A stretch of DNA of 64,000 bases from CAWHYG01 sp963833505. Lineage in GTDB: Bacteria; Eisenbacteria; RBG-16-71-46; CAIMUX01. The position numbers were made by a program, and so were the translations under genes. The first letter of the stretch is position 1. Each line of letters starts with the position of its first letter. A model generated the notes under the pieces. That model was not told the DNA's origin, did no database searches, and saw only the letters and a list, made by a program, of their open reading frames with translations. Positions 42,882 to 50,661 of this stretch are shown here, one piece after another. The stretch spans positions 744,001 through 808,000 of the forward strand of contig CAWHYG010000007.1 in assembly GCA_963833505.1 (NCBI GenBank), in the 5' to 3' direction.

Positions 42882-45581
42882 TCACGGATGCGCCTCGGCC
42901 CAGGTCTGTCCTCTTCCCAGCTCGACCTTGAGCGGCACCCTGAGCGAGGCCGCTCCTGCCATCGCTTCGCCGAGGACGCCTTCGGCGCGTTCGGCCTCAT
43001 TCAGCGGGGCCTCGACGATCAGCTCGTCGTGGATCTGAAGGATCATGCGGGAGCCCGGAGCGCGGCGCCTGAGCCCGGCATCGACGTCGAGCATCGCGCG
43101 CTTGATCAGATCGGCGGCCGATCCCTGCACCGGCGTGTTGGCCACGATCCGCTCCATCTGCGCGCGAAGCCGGGGATCGGATCCGGAGAGGCCGCGGAGC
43201 AGGCGGCGGCGGCCGGAAAGCGTCGTGACGAAACCGTCGCGCTTCGCCCGTTCCAGGTTCTCCTCGAGGTACCGCCGCACCCCCGGCATCCCGGCGAAGT
43301 AGGCGGCGATGAACGCCTTCGCTTCCGAGAAGGAGATGCCCAGCTCGCGCGCCAGCCGCGCCGGGCCCATTCCGTAGATGACGCCGAAGTTCACCATCTT
43401 GGCCCGGGCCCGCATCGCCGGATCGACCTGGGACGCGGGAATGCCGAAGATCCGCTCGGCGGTGGCCGCGTGCACGTCCTGATCCCGCTCGAACGCGGCG
43501 CAGAGGGCCTCGTCCCCGGAGAGATGCGCCAGGATCCTGAGCTCGATCTGCGAATAGTCGGCGGAGATCAGGAGGTGGCCGGGCTCGGCGATGAAGGCCT
43601 TCCGGATCTCGCGGCCGAGGGGCGTCCGGATCGGGATGTTCTGGAGATTGGGATCGCTCGAGGAGAGCCTTCCCGTGGCCGCCACCATCTGGTTGAACGA
43701 GGCGTGGATCCGTCCGGTCCGCGGATCCTCCAGCCCGGGCAGCGCGTCGACGTAGGTGCCTTTGAGCTTGGCCAGCGACCGATGCTGCAGCACGAGGCGG
43801 GCCACCGGATGCAGCTCGGCCAGGTCTTCCAGGACGTCGGAATCGGTGGAGAGCCCGGTGCGCGTGCGCCGGCCCGAAGGGAGCTTCAGCACCTCGAAGA
43901 GAACGCGCGAGAGCTGGGCCGGCGAGCCGATGTTGAACTCGATCCCGGCGGCCGCGTAGACCTCGCGGGTGACGCGGGCGATGTCCGCCTCGAGCACGGC
44001 CGACAGCGTCCGAAGCCACGCGGCGTCGATCTTGACTCCCGCCTGCTCCATCCGCAGAAGCACCGGAACCAGGGGGCACTCCAGATCGCGCCACAGGTCG
44101 AGAAGCTCCAGCCGGCGCAGGCGCTCCTCCAGGATCGAGGAGAGCCGGAGGGCGACGTCGACATCCTCGCCCGAGTATTCGGCCACCTTCGCGACCGGGA
44201 CCGCATCCATGGTGAGCTGCGTCCGCCCCTTCCCGATGAGGTCCGTGATCGGGATCATGGCGTGCGCCAGATGCTCGCGGCTCAGGGAATCGAGTTTGTG
44301 CGAGCCGTCCGGATCGATCAGGTAGGCGGCGAGCAAGGTGTCCCGGATGGGGCCGCCGACTTCGAGGCCGAGGCCGGCCAGCACGTGCAGGTCGTACTTC
44401 ACGTTCTGCCCGATGAGGACGGTGGCCGCGTCGGCCAGGATCGGGCGCAGCCGCTCGACCACCGCGGCCACCGGGAGGTTTCGACCTTCACGATGGCCCA
44501 CCGGAAGATAGACGGCGTGGCCGGGCTCCCACGCCAGGGTGATCCCGACCGGCCGCGCCGCGCGCGGATCGAGGGAGGTCGTCTCCGTATCGAGCGCCAG
44601 CGGGCGAGGTCGTTCCCGATACCGCGCCAGCGCGGCGTCGAGCGCCTCCTCGGTGTCGGCAATTTCGTAGCGGGCCTCCCAGGCGCTCACCTCGCTCAGC
44701 CCCAGGGAATCCAGAAGCCGGCGGAATTCGAGCTCCTTCAGCAGGGCGACGAGCCCCGGACCGTGGGAGAGCGGACTCACTTTCAGGTCGTCGAGGGACA
44801 CCGGCATCTCCAGATCACATCGGATCCGGACCAGCTCGCGGCTGAGGATCGCGCTCTCCCGGCCGGCTTCGAGCCTGGCGCGGACCGCCGGCTTCCCCAC
44901 CGCGTCCAGATGCCCATAGATCCCGTCCAGGGATCCGAACTGCTGCAAAAGCTGGACCGCGGTCTTCTGGCCCACGCCGGGCACGCCGGGCACGTTGTCG
45001 GAGCTGTCGCCCATCAGGGCGAGAAGGTCCACCATCTGCTCCGCCGCGACGCCCCATCGCTCGCGCACGCCGGCGGCATCGACCCACTGCGCTTCGCCGC
45101 CGGCATAGGGCGGGATCCACTGGCGAATTCCCTCGTCCCCGAGGAGCTGCATGAAGTCCTTGTCGGCGGAGACGATCGCGACCTCGTGGCCGCGCTCCCG
45201 AGCGCGGAGGGCGAGCGAGCCGATCAGGTCGTCCGCTTCGATCCCCGCCTGCTCGACGATCTTGAGGCCGAACGCCGCCACGAGCTGCTTGACCCTGGGA
45301 ATCTGCGCGATGATCTCGGAAGGCGCGGGTGGCCGTTTGGCCTTGTAGGCGGCGAACTGCTCGTGGCGAAAGGTCGGCGCGCCGAGATCAAAGGCCACCG
45401 CCAGGTACTCGGGCGTCTCCGTCTTCCGGAGCTGGATCAGCGCGGAGGCGAAGCCGTAGACCGCGCTGACCACCTCTCCGCGGCTGGTGATGAGAGGGTT
45501 GCGGAGAAACGCGAAGTGCGCGCGGTAGACCAGGGCGGTCCCGTCGACCAGGAAGACCCGGCCGGACGCGCCAGGGGTCAC
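42882..45581 (-). CDS. polA: DNA polymerase I
   Basis: About 899 residues with all three activities. The 5' nuclease domain (about 1-290) starts VFLVDGTALVYRAHFAF and holds GIEADDLIGSLA and GDSSDNVPGVPGVGQKTA. The 3'-5' exonuclease (about 310-500) keeps LALDTETTSL, NVKYDLHVL and EYSGED, so proofreading looks intact. The polymerase domain has ADYSQIELRILAHLSGD (motif A), RARAKMVNFGVIYGMG (B) and LQIHDELIVE (C). The GTG at 45581 is chosen since the fold begins ten residues later and GTGA overlaps the nadD stop; the longer frame is nadD shadow. Confidence 0.96.
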   Translation of the reverse strand: MTPGASGRVFLVDGTALVYRAHFAFLRNPLITSRGEVVSAVYGFASALIQLRKTETPEYLAVAFDLGAPTFRHEQFAAYKAKRPPAPSEIIAQIPRVKQLVAAFGLKIVEQAGIEADDLIGSLALRARERGHEVAIVSADKDFMQLLGDEGIRQWIPPYAGGEAQWVDAAGVRERWGVAAEQMVDLLALMGDSSDNVPGVPGVGQKTAVQLLQQFGSLDGIYGHLDAVGKPAVRARLEAGRESAILSRELVRIRCDLEMPVSLDDLKVSPLSHGPGLVALLKELEFRRLLDSLGLSEVSAWEARYEIADTEEALDAALARYRERPRPLALDTETTSLDPRAARPVGITLAWEPGHAVYLPVGHREGRNLPVAAVVERLRPILADAATVLIGQNVKYDLHVLAGLGLEVGGPIRDTLLAAYLIDPDGSHKLDSLSREHLAHAMIPITDLIGKGRTQLTMDAVPVAKVAEYSGEDVDVALRLSSILEERLRRLELLDLWRDLECPLVPVLLRMEQAGVKIDAAWLRTLSAVLEADIARVTREVYAAAGIEFNIGSPAQLSRVLFEVLKLPSGRRTRTGLSTDSDVLEDLAELHPVARLVLQHRSLAKLKGTYVDALPGLEDPRTGRIHASFNQMVAATGRLSSSDPNLQNIPIRTPLGREIRKAFIAEPGHLLISADYSQIELRILAHLSGDEALCAAFERDQDVHAATAERIFGIPASQVDPAMRARAKMVNFGVIYGMGPARLARELGISFSEAKAFIAAYFAGMPGVRRYLEENLERAKRDGFVTTLSGRRRLLRGLSGSDPRLRAQMERIVANTPVQGSAADLIKRAMLDVDAGLRRRAPGSRMILQIHDELIVEAPLNEAERAEGVLGEAMAGAASLRVPLKVELGRGQTWAEAHP

Positions 45582-46336
45582 GATGCCGGCCCCGCTTCCG
45601 GAGCGGATTCCGGCCCCGTGGGATCCGTGGTAGCGGGGCCGACCGGATCGCCATGCGGGATCGAACGGCCCTTCGAATCCGGCGCGCCGTTCGCGATCCC
45701 CGGACCGGTCGAGTTCGACAGGGGGCTCGGGCTCATCGACCCGGTCCGATAAAGGCCGCGATCGAGGATGTAGCCGCGCACCGCTTCCGGGACGAGGAAA
45801 CGGATGCTCCTCTCCCGCCGCACGCGGTCCCGGATCTCGCTCGAGGACACGGAGAGGCGCGGGCCGTCCACCCATACCGGCATCGGTTCATGAGGCCACG
45901 GCCCGGCCGCGGACTCCGCGTTCTCCCTCCCGCCCTCGCGCGGATAGACGGCGAGAGAGGCGAGCCGCAGGATCTCCCGCGGCTCCCGCCAGGTGGACAG
46001 ATCGGCGAGCGAGTCCGCTCCGAGGAGGAGCCATAACTCGGTCGACCCGCCGACCTCGGCGCGGATGCGCCGCAAGGTCCCGGCCGTGTACGAGGGGTGG
46101 GCGGCGTCCTTCTCCAGATCGGAGGATTCGAGGCCGTCCAGCCCCTCGATCGCCAGATCGATCATGCGCAGCCGATCGGAGTAGGGCGCGACCGCGCCTT
46201 CCGGCTTGTGCGGCGGACGTCCCGCCGGGATCAGGAGGACTCGATCCAGACCCAGGGCGTCCCGCGTCTGATCGGCCACGAGCAGGTGTCCGAGGTGGAT
46301 CGGGTCGAACGTTCCCCCGAGCACGCCCAGGCGCAT
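45578..46336 (-). CDS. nadD: Nicotinate-nucleotide adenylyltransferase
   Basis: Protein of 252 residues, of which the first 200 or so form the fold. It adenylylates nicotinate mononucleotide in NAD synthesis. Motifs are LGGTFDPIHLGHLLVA, PAGRPPHKPEG, LLLGADSLADLSTWREP and the C-terminal VSSSEIRDRVR signature. About 50 residues of Pro/Gly/Ser-rich tail follow, absent from most relatives. The ATG at 46336 has GGGGAG upstream. It overlaps polA by 4 bases. Confidence 0.95.
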   Translation of the reverse strand: MRLGVLGGTFDPIHLGHLLVADQTRDALGLDRVLLIPAGRPPHKPEGAVAPYSDRLRMIDLAIEGLDGLESSDLEKDAAHPSYTAGTLRRIRAEVGGSTELWLLLGADSLADLSTWREPREILRLASLAVYPREGGRENAESAAGPWPHEPMPVWVDGPRLSVSSSEIRDRVRRERSIRFLVPEAVRGYILDRGLYRTGSMSPSPLSNSTGPGIANGAPDSKGRSIPHGDPVGPATTDPTGPESAPEAGPAS

Positions 46337-46339
46337 CGC

Positions 46340-47140
46340 CTATCTCCCCGCGCCGGCGCCCCCGAGCCGGGCCAGAGCCTCGCTCGCCTCTTCGCGGAGC
46401 AGGCGCAGATGCTCGTCGGCCCGGAGCCGATCGGGCGTGGCGTAGTCGAGCAACGCCTGGTACGCCTCCCTGGCCTTGCTCTCGGCGCCGCGCCGTTCGT
46501 AGTCCTGGGCCAGCCAGATCAGGGCGTCGCCGGCGTGGCTGAAGTCCGGCAGGATCTTGAGGGCCTTCTCGAAGTAGATGGCGGCCGCTTCCGGATGCTG
46601 CAGCCTCACGTAGGTCTCGGCGTTCAGATAGGCCTTGGTGGCCAGGCGGTCCAGGCAACGGTGCGCGTAGTCCTGCGCCTCCGCCTTGTACTTCCCGTCC
46701 GGATAACTCTTGAGGTAGCTCTGGAAGGCGTCGAGCGCCGCCTGGGTCGGCTCCGGGTCGAGCGTCGGCTGCCGGGCGTCGTCGAACCAGCTCAAAGCGC
46801 GCTCGTAGAGCGCCTCCTCGCGATGGGAAGTCTGCGGGAAGTCCCGGAGCAGGCGGTCGAATTCGTCCCGCGCGAGGGCGTTCTCCCCCAGTTTCAGATG
46901 GCACATGCCCAGCAGGAAAATGGCGTCATCGACGTGATCGCTTCCCGGGTGTTCGGTGCGAAAGGCGTCCAGCACGGGAATGGTCTCGGAGTAGCGTTCC
47001 TGCTCGTAGAGGGTCTCTCCCCGGTTGAAGTCCCCTTCGCCGCCGATTCCGGACTGGGGAAGGGTGGTCCCGCAACCTCCAAGGCCGAGGCCCAAGGCCA
47101 GGACAGGCAGGAGCCAATGCGCGGGGATCGGCCGCGTCAT
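46340..47140 (-). CDS. bamD: BamD-like outer-membrane assembly lipoprotein
   Basis: Protein of 266 residues with a strong lipobox (LALGLGLGGC) and BamD-like TPR repeats: GETLYEQERYSETIPVLDAFRTEHPGSDHVDDAIFLLGMCHLKLGE is the typical opening. BamD binds BamA at the inner leaflet of the outer membrane. The BamA partner is not adjacent; the Omp85 gene at 4998 has only one POTRA domain. A YbgF/CpoB-like TPR lipoprotein is the alternative reading. It lies directly before nadD. Confidence 0.87.
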   Translation of the reverse strand: MTRPIPAHWLLPVLALGLGLGGCGTTLPQSGIGGEGDFNRGETLYEQERYSETIPVLDAFRTEHPGSDHVDDAIFLLGMCHLKLGENALARDEFDRLLRDFPQTSHREEALYERALSWFDDARQPTLDPEPTQAALDAFQSYLKSYPDGKYKAEAQDYAHRCLDRLATKAYLNAETYVRLQHPEAAAIYFEKALKILPDFSHAGDALIWLAQDYERRGAESKAREAYQALLDYATPDRLRADEHLRLLREEASEALARLGGAGAGR

Positions 47141-47243
47141 CCGCTCCGCCTCCGGTCCATCCCGGACGCTCTCCAGGCGCGCGACCGGCCGTTTCCCTCG
47201 TCCCGCCGTCGCAAGACGCTAGCCCGTTCCGCCGGCACCAACG

Positions 47244-48260
47244 TCATTTCTGGTTCGAGTAGAAGAGATAGACCAGTCCTCCGACGATGGTGATGACGAC
47301 GGTCGGCTCGATGTACCGGCCCAGGCTGGGCGGTTTCAGGTCGGGGGGCGAGAACGGATAGGAGGCCCCTTCCGCCAGGTAACGCTGGCTGCCGGATAGA
47401 TGGTCCACCTGATGGCGCTCGGAGCTGACGATCTTCCGGAGTTCGCCGTCGGGTCCCTGGACGTGGCTGACCTGCAGGTAGACGCCTCCCACCCGGGTGA
47501 AGCGCACGGGCCCGAAGAGGGCCTTCCGGTTCACGTCGGAATACCCGATCCCGAACTCGACCACCCGGACGTCGAGGACTTCTCCGGTCGGAAACACCCT
47601 CTGCGGCGGCAACGGAGTCGGGGTCGCTTCCTGACTCGAAGCGGCGCCGGCGCCCGAGGGCGTTCCGTTGTCCGGCGGCTTGTTCTGGTCCGGCGAGTTC
47701 TCGTTTTTCTTGAGCGAATCCGGCTTGGATCCGGTCGTGTCCCCGGGGGCGCCCGTCTTGGCGCCCTCGGTTCCCGCGCCGCTTCCCGAGCCCTGGCCTC
47801 CGCTGGGCGGAGGCGGCAGACCGTTGGGCAGGCCGCCGCCGGTCGGTTGGGTGGGAGCGGATCCCCCGCCGCCGCCGGACGGCGCCGATGCCATCTCCAC
47901 GATCTTCACCGGGTAGCCCCGCTTGGCCAGGGCCTCCGCCATCAGGCTCCCGACGAACCAGTTCGCTTCATGCCACGTGCTCGACACCACCGTGACCGGC
48001 GTCTTCGGCGGGAGGGCGAGCGAGTCGATCGCCTCGTTGACCGCTTCGCGCGTCAGCGCCGAAAGCATCCCGAGGTTGCTCGGAAAGCTCGTGAGATCCG
48101 GAGGGAGCAGCTCCCGGCCCGACGCCAGACCGGCGGCCCCTGTCCCGGCCGCCCGGCAGGCGCCGAACGCGAGCATGGAAAGGATCAGAAGCGTTCCGAA
48201 ACGGACGCACCCCGGAAGACTCCCGCCGCCCCGTGAGACCTGATTCCGTGCTTTCTTCAA
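47244..48260 (-). CDS. Envelope protein of unknown function with proline/glycine-rich linker
   Basis: About 338 residues. N-terminal hydrophobic segment LLILSMLAFGAC looks like a lipoprotein signal. A first domain (about 55-130; SALTREAVNEAIDSLALPPKTPVTVVSS...LMAEALAKRGYPVKIVE) is faintly like FlgO/CsgG-type lipoproteins. A 90-residue Gly/Pro/Ser-rich linker follows, then a beta-rich domain and a C-terminal membrane segment (PTVVITIVGGLVYLFYS). The TTG at 48260 is preferred, since AGGAGG is 9 bases upstream; GTG 48266 is close to it. It overlaps the rimO end. No confident family. Confidence 0.72.
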   Translation of the reverse strand: MKKARNQVSRGGGSLPGCVRFGTLLILSMLAFGACRAAGTGAAGLASGRELLPPDLTSFPSNLGMLSALTREAVNEAIDSLALPPKTPVTVVSSTWHEANWFVGSLMAEALAKRGYPVKIVEMASAPSGGGGGSAPTQPTGGGLPNGLPPPPSGGQGSGSGAGTEGAKTGAPGDTTGSKPDSLKKNENSPDQNKPPDNGTPSGAGAASSQEATPTPLPPQRVFPTGEVLDVRVVEFGIGYSDVNRKALFGPVRFTRVGGVYLQVSHVQGPDGELRKIVSSERHQVDHLSGSQRYLAEGASYPFSPPDLKPPSLGRYIEPTVVITIVGGLVYLFYSNQK

Positions 48261-49834
48261 CGGCACGCCCCTCCTGATGAAAGTCCCCGACGACCGCGGC
48301 CGGCCGGCGGCGCCGGCGCGCATTGCTCAGCCGGCGCAACCTCGTCTCCGCCCAAGACACTCCGTTCGCGCGCGCCCGGATCGGTCACTGCGACCATGCG
48401 CTCGAGCCCGCCGGCGAACTCCTCGGTTCGGGAATCCACCGGGACGCCGACCAGATCGTACGGTCCCGCGCCCCTGATACGCACGAACACAAAATCCCCC
48501 GGACGCGGCTCCAGCCCCCCGGCGTCGCCGGAAATCGCTCCCGGCGGCAACGACACGATGACGGTGCCGTCGATCTCCGGGGCTTGTCCCTGCCAGCGTC
48601 CCCGGGCGATCCGCCGGTCCGGCTCGACCTCGTCGATCAGGACCTCGAGAGTCTCGCCGATGCGCGCCCGGTTCCTCCGGAGCGAGATCGCTCTCTGTTC
48701 GGCCATGATCCGGGACCGCCGCTCCTCGCGGACATCCTCCGGCACGGTGCCGCCCAGATCCGCCGCGGGCGTGCCCTCCTCCGTGCTATAAGCGAAGGCG
48801 CCCAGGTGGTCAAACTCGAAATCGCGCACCGATCGGAGAAGAAAATTGAACTCCTCCTCCGTCTCGCCCGGAAAACCGGTGATGACGGTGGTCCGGAGGG
48901 CCATCCCGGGCGCCGCGTCACGGATCCGGCCGAGAAGTTTCTCCGTCCGCGTCCAGTCCGGCCCCCGGCGCATGCGCCGGAGAACGGAGTCGGCAGTGTG
49001 CTGGATCGGGATGTCCACGTAGGGCACCAGGCGGCACAGCCGCCCGAAGCTCTCGATGAGGCCGTCGGTCCAGCCGCGCGGATAGGTATAGAGCAGCCGG
49101 ATCCACCGGATCCCCTCGATTCCGTCGAGCCGGGCCAGGAGCGTCTCCAGGCGCGGGCTGCCGGGGAGCTCGCGTCCCCAGGCCGTGGTATCCTGCGCCA
49201 CCAACGTCAGCTCGCGGATGCCGGAGGAGGCGAGCCAGCGCGCTTCGGCCTCGATGTCCTCGATCGGACGGCTGCGGTGTCTTCCCCGCAACTTCGGGAT
49301 GATGCAGAAGGCGCACGTGTGGTCGCAGCCTTCGCTGATCTTCAGATAGGCCGAGTGGGCCCGCCCGGACACGACCCGGGGCTCCCATTCGACCTCGATA
49401 CGATCGAGACCCGATAGCCGGCTGCCGCGTCCCAGGCGGCCTTCCAACAGCCCGCGCGCGACCTCCACGGCCTGGCCGACCGTGCCGGGCCCGAGGAGGT
49501 AGTCCACTTCCGGAATCTCCTCGAGAACCGAGGCGCCGTGCCGCTGTGGAAGACATCCGGCCACGACCAGTTTCTCCAGCCGGCCCGTCTCCTTGAGCCG
49601 GGCCACTTCGAGGATCATTTCCACCGATTCCTGCTGCGAGGCGGTCAGGAAGGCGCACGTGTTCACGATGACCAGCGCGGCCTCCTCCAGTCTCTCCGCG
49701 ATGCGGAACCCGGACCGCCGCAGGCTTCCCAGCATGACCTCGGAATCGACGAGGTTCTTCGGACAGCCCAGCGTCACGATCGCGATCGGGTCCCCGGCTC
49801 CAGGTTGCATCGGATCCTTTCCGGCGTCGCTCAC
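48257..49834 (-). CDS. rimO: Ribosomal protein S12 methylthiotransferase RimO
   Basis: Protein of 525 residues. Radical-SAM methylthiotransferase: N-terminal UPF0004 domain with VTLGCPKNLVDSEVMLGSL and VNTCAFL (auxiliary cluster Cys), radical-SAM loop EGCDHTCAFCIIPKLRG, then VDIPIQHTADSVLRRMRR and a C-terminal TRAM domain. The GCPKNLVDSE signature separates RimO from MiaB/MtaB. About 50 residues extend beyond TRAM. The GTG at 49834 overlaps the lolA stop (GTGA); ATG 49810 with AAAGGA is equally plausible. Confidence 0.94.
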   Translation of the reverse strand: MSDAGKDPMQPGAGDPIAIVTLGCPKNLVDSEVMLGSLRRSGFRIAERLEEAALVIVNTCAFLTASQQESVEMILEVARLKETGRLEKLVVAGCLPQRHGASVLEEIPEVDYLLGPGTVGQAVEVARGLLEGRLGRGSRLSGLDRIEVEWEPRVVSGRAHSAYLKISEGCDHTCAFCIIPKLRGRHRSRPIEDIEAEARWLASSGIRELTLVAQDTTAWGRELPGSPRLETLLARLDGIEGIRWIRLLYTYPRGWTDGLIESFGRLCRLVPYVDIPIQHTADSVLRRMRRGPDWTRTEKLLGRIRDAAPGMALRTTVITGFPGETEEEFNFLLRSVRDFEFDHLGAFAYSTEEGTPAADLGGTVPEDVREERRSRIMAEQRAISLRRNRARIGETLEVLIDEVEPDRRIARGRWQGQAPEIDGTVIVSLPPGAISGDAGGLEPRPGDFVFVRIRGAGPYDLVGVPVDSRTEEFAGGLERMVAVTDPGARERSVLGGDEVAPAEQCAPAPPAGRGRRGLSSGGACR

Positions 49835-50661
49835 GGCTGCCCCAGCTCCACCACCGGCACGCCCGGCGGAGGCGTGAACCGGAAGAGCGAGGCGGAGAGC
49901 GACGGATGGTACCGGGCCTTGGACAGCAGATAGACGCTGCGGTTCCCGGAGCTGTCCGTGATCTCGTACTGGATCAGGTCGGGAGATCCGGGCCGCGTCC
50001 AGAGGCGCACCCGGGAAAGTCCCAGGCCCGGATCGGGGTTCAACGTCACGGCGACCGCGGGGCGGCCTTCGACGACGTCCTTCTGCACCGCCGCCTCAGC
50101 GCGGCTGTTCTCCAGAACCCAGCGAAGAAGGTCACCACCGCCCTTGCCGGCCTCGCCCTTGAGGCGGGTCGTCAGCACCTCCCGATTCTCCGGCACGTAC
50201 GTCCAGACGGTCTTGCCGTCCGACACCTGCAAGTGCCCCTTCGGCTGCCGGTATTCGATCCGGAACAGGTCCGGACGCTTCAGATACAACGTGCCGAAGG
50301 ACGGGCTCGTGGTGTCGGCGCCGATCCAGTACTGGAACTGCTCGAATTCCGCGCTGAAGGTGTCCAGCGCAAGGAAACGATCGGCGATCCGCCGCAGCGC
50401 GCGCGCGCCGTCGGAGGTGGAGTCGGCCGCCGCCACGACTGCTCCCGCGGGTTCCGGCGCGGCGACCGACGCTACGACTGATGTCGCAGCGCTCACGGGC
50501 TCCGCCGATGCGGCCGCGGCCGGCGCGGACGACCCGGCCCCGGAATCGGACGCCCCGATCATCGACGCGGCGACCGCGGCCAGCAGGATCGCCAGCCATC
50601 CCGGCGCCGGCCGGATGATGCCCTTTCGCCGGTCGGCTTCAGGCCAGCGGCTGGGTCGCAT
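49831..50661 (-). CDS. lolA: Outer-membrane lipoprotein carrier protein LolA
   Basis: Protein of 276 residues. Signal segment GWLAILLAAVAASMIGA, then about 50 residues of Ala/Ser/Val-rich spacer, then the LolA fold: LRRIADRFLALDTFSAEFEQFQYW, GTLYLKRPDLFRIEYRQPKGHLQVSDGKTVWTYVPE, LLRWVLEN. LolA ferries lipoproteins across the periplasm to the outer membrane. The low-complexity spacer is unusual for the family. It overlaps the ftsK 3' end by 23 bases, matching the ftsK-lolA order seen in many genomes. Confidence 0.9.
   Translation of the reverse strand: MRPSRWPEADRRKGIIRPAPGWLAILLAAVAASMIGASDSGAGSSAPAAAASAEPVSAATSVVASVAAPEPAGAVVAAADSTSDGARALRRIADRFLALDTFSAEFEQFQYWIGADTTSPSFGTLYLKRPDLFRIEYRQPKGHLQVSDGKTVWTYVPENREVLTTRLKGEAGKGGGDLLRWVLENSRAEAAVQKDVVEGRPAVAVTLNPDPGLGLSRVRLWTRPGSPDLIQYEITDSSGNRSVYLLSKARYHPSLSASLFRFTPPPGVPVVELGQP

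Noticed and set aside
42264..45752. Plus-strand open frame of 1162 codons opposite polA
   Set aside because: It mirrors codon structure of polA/coaE in GC-rich DNA, has no recognisable domain and covers an intact, conserved gene on the other strand. The same applies to long plus-strand frames opposite rpsA, the TonB-dependent receptor and ftsK.
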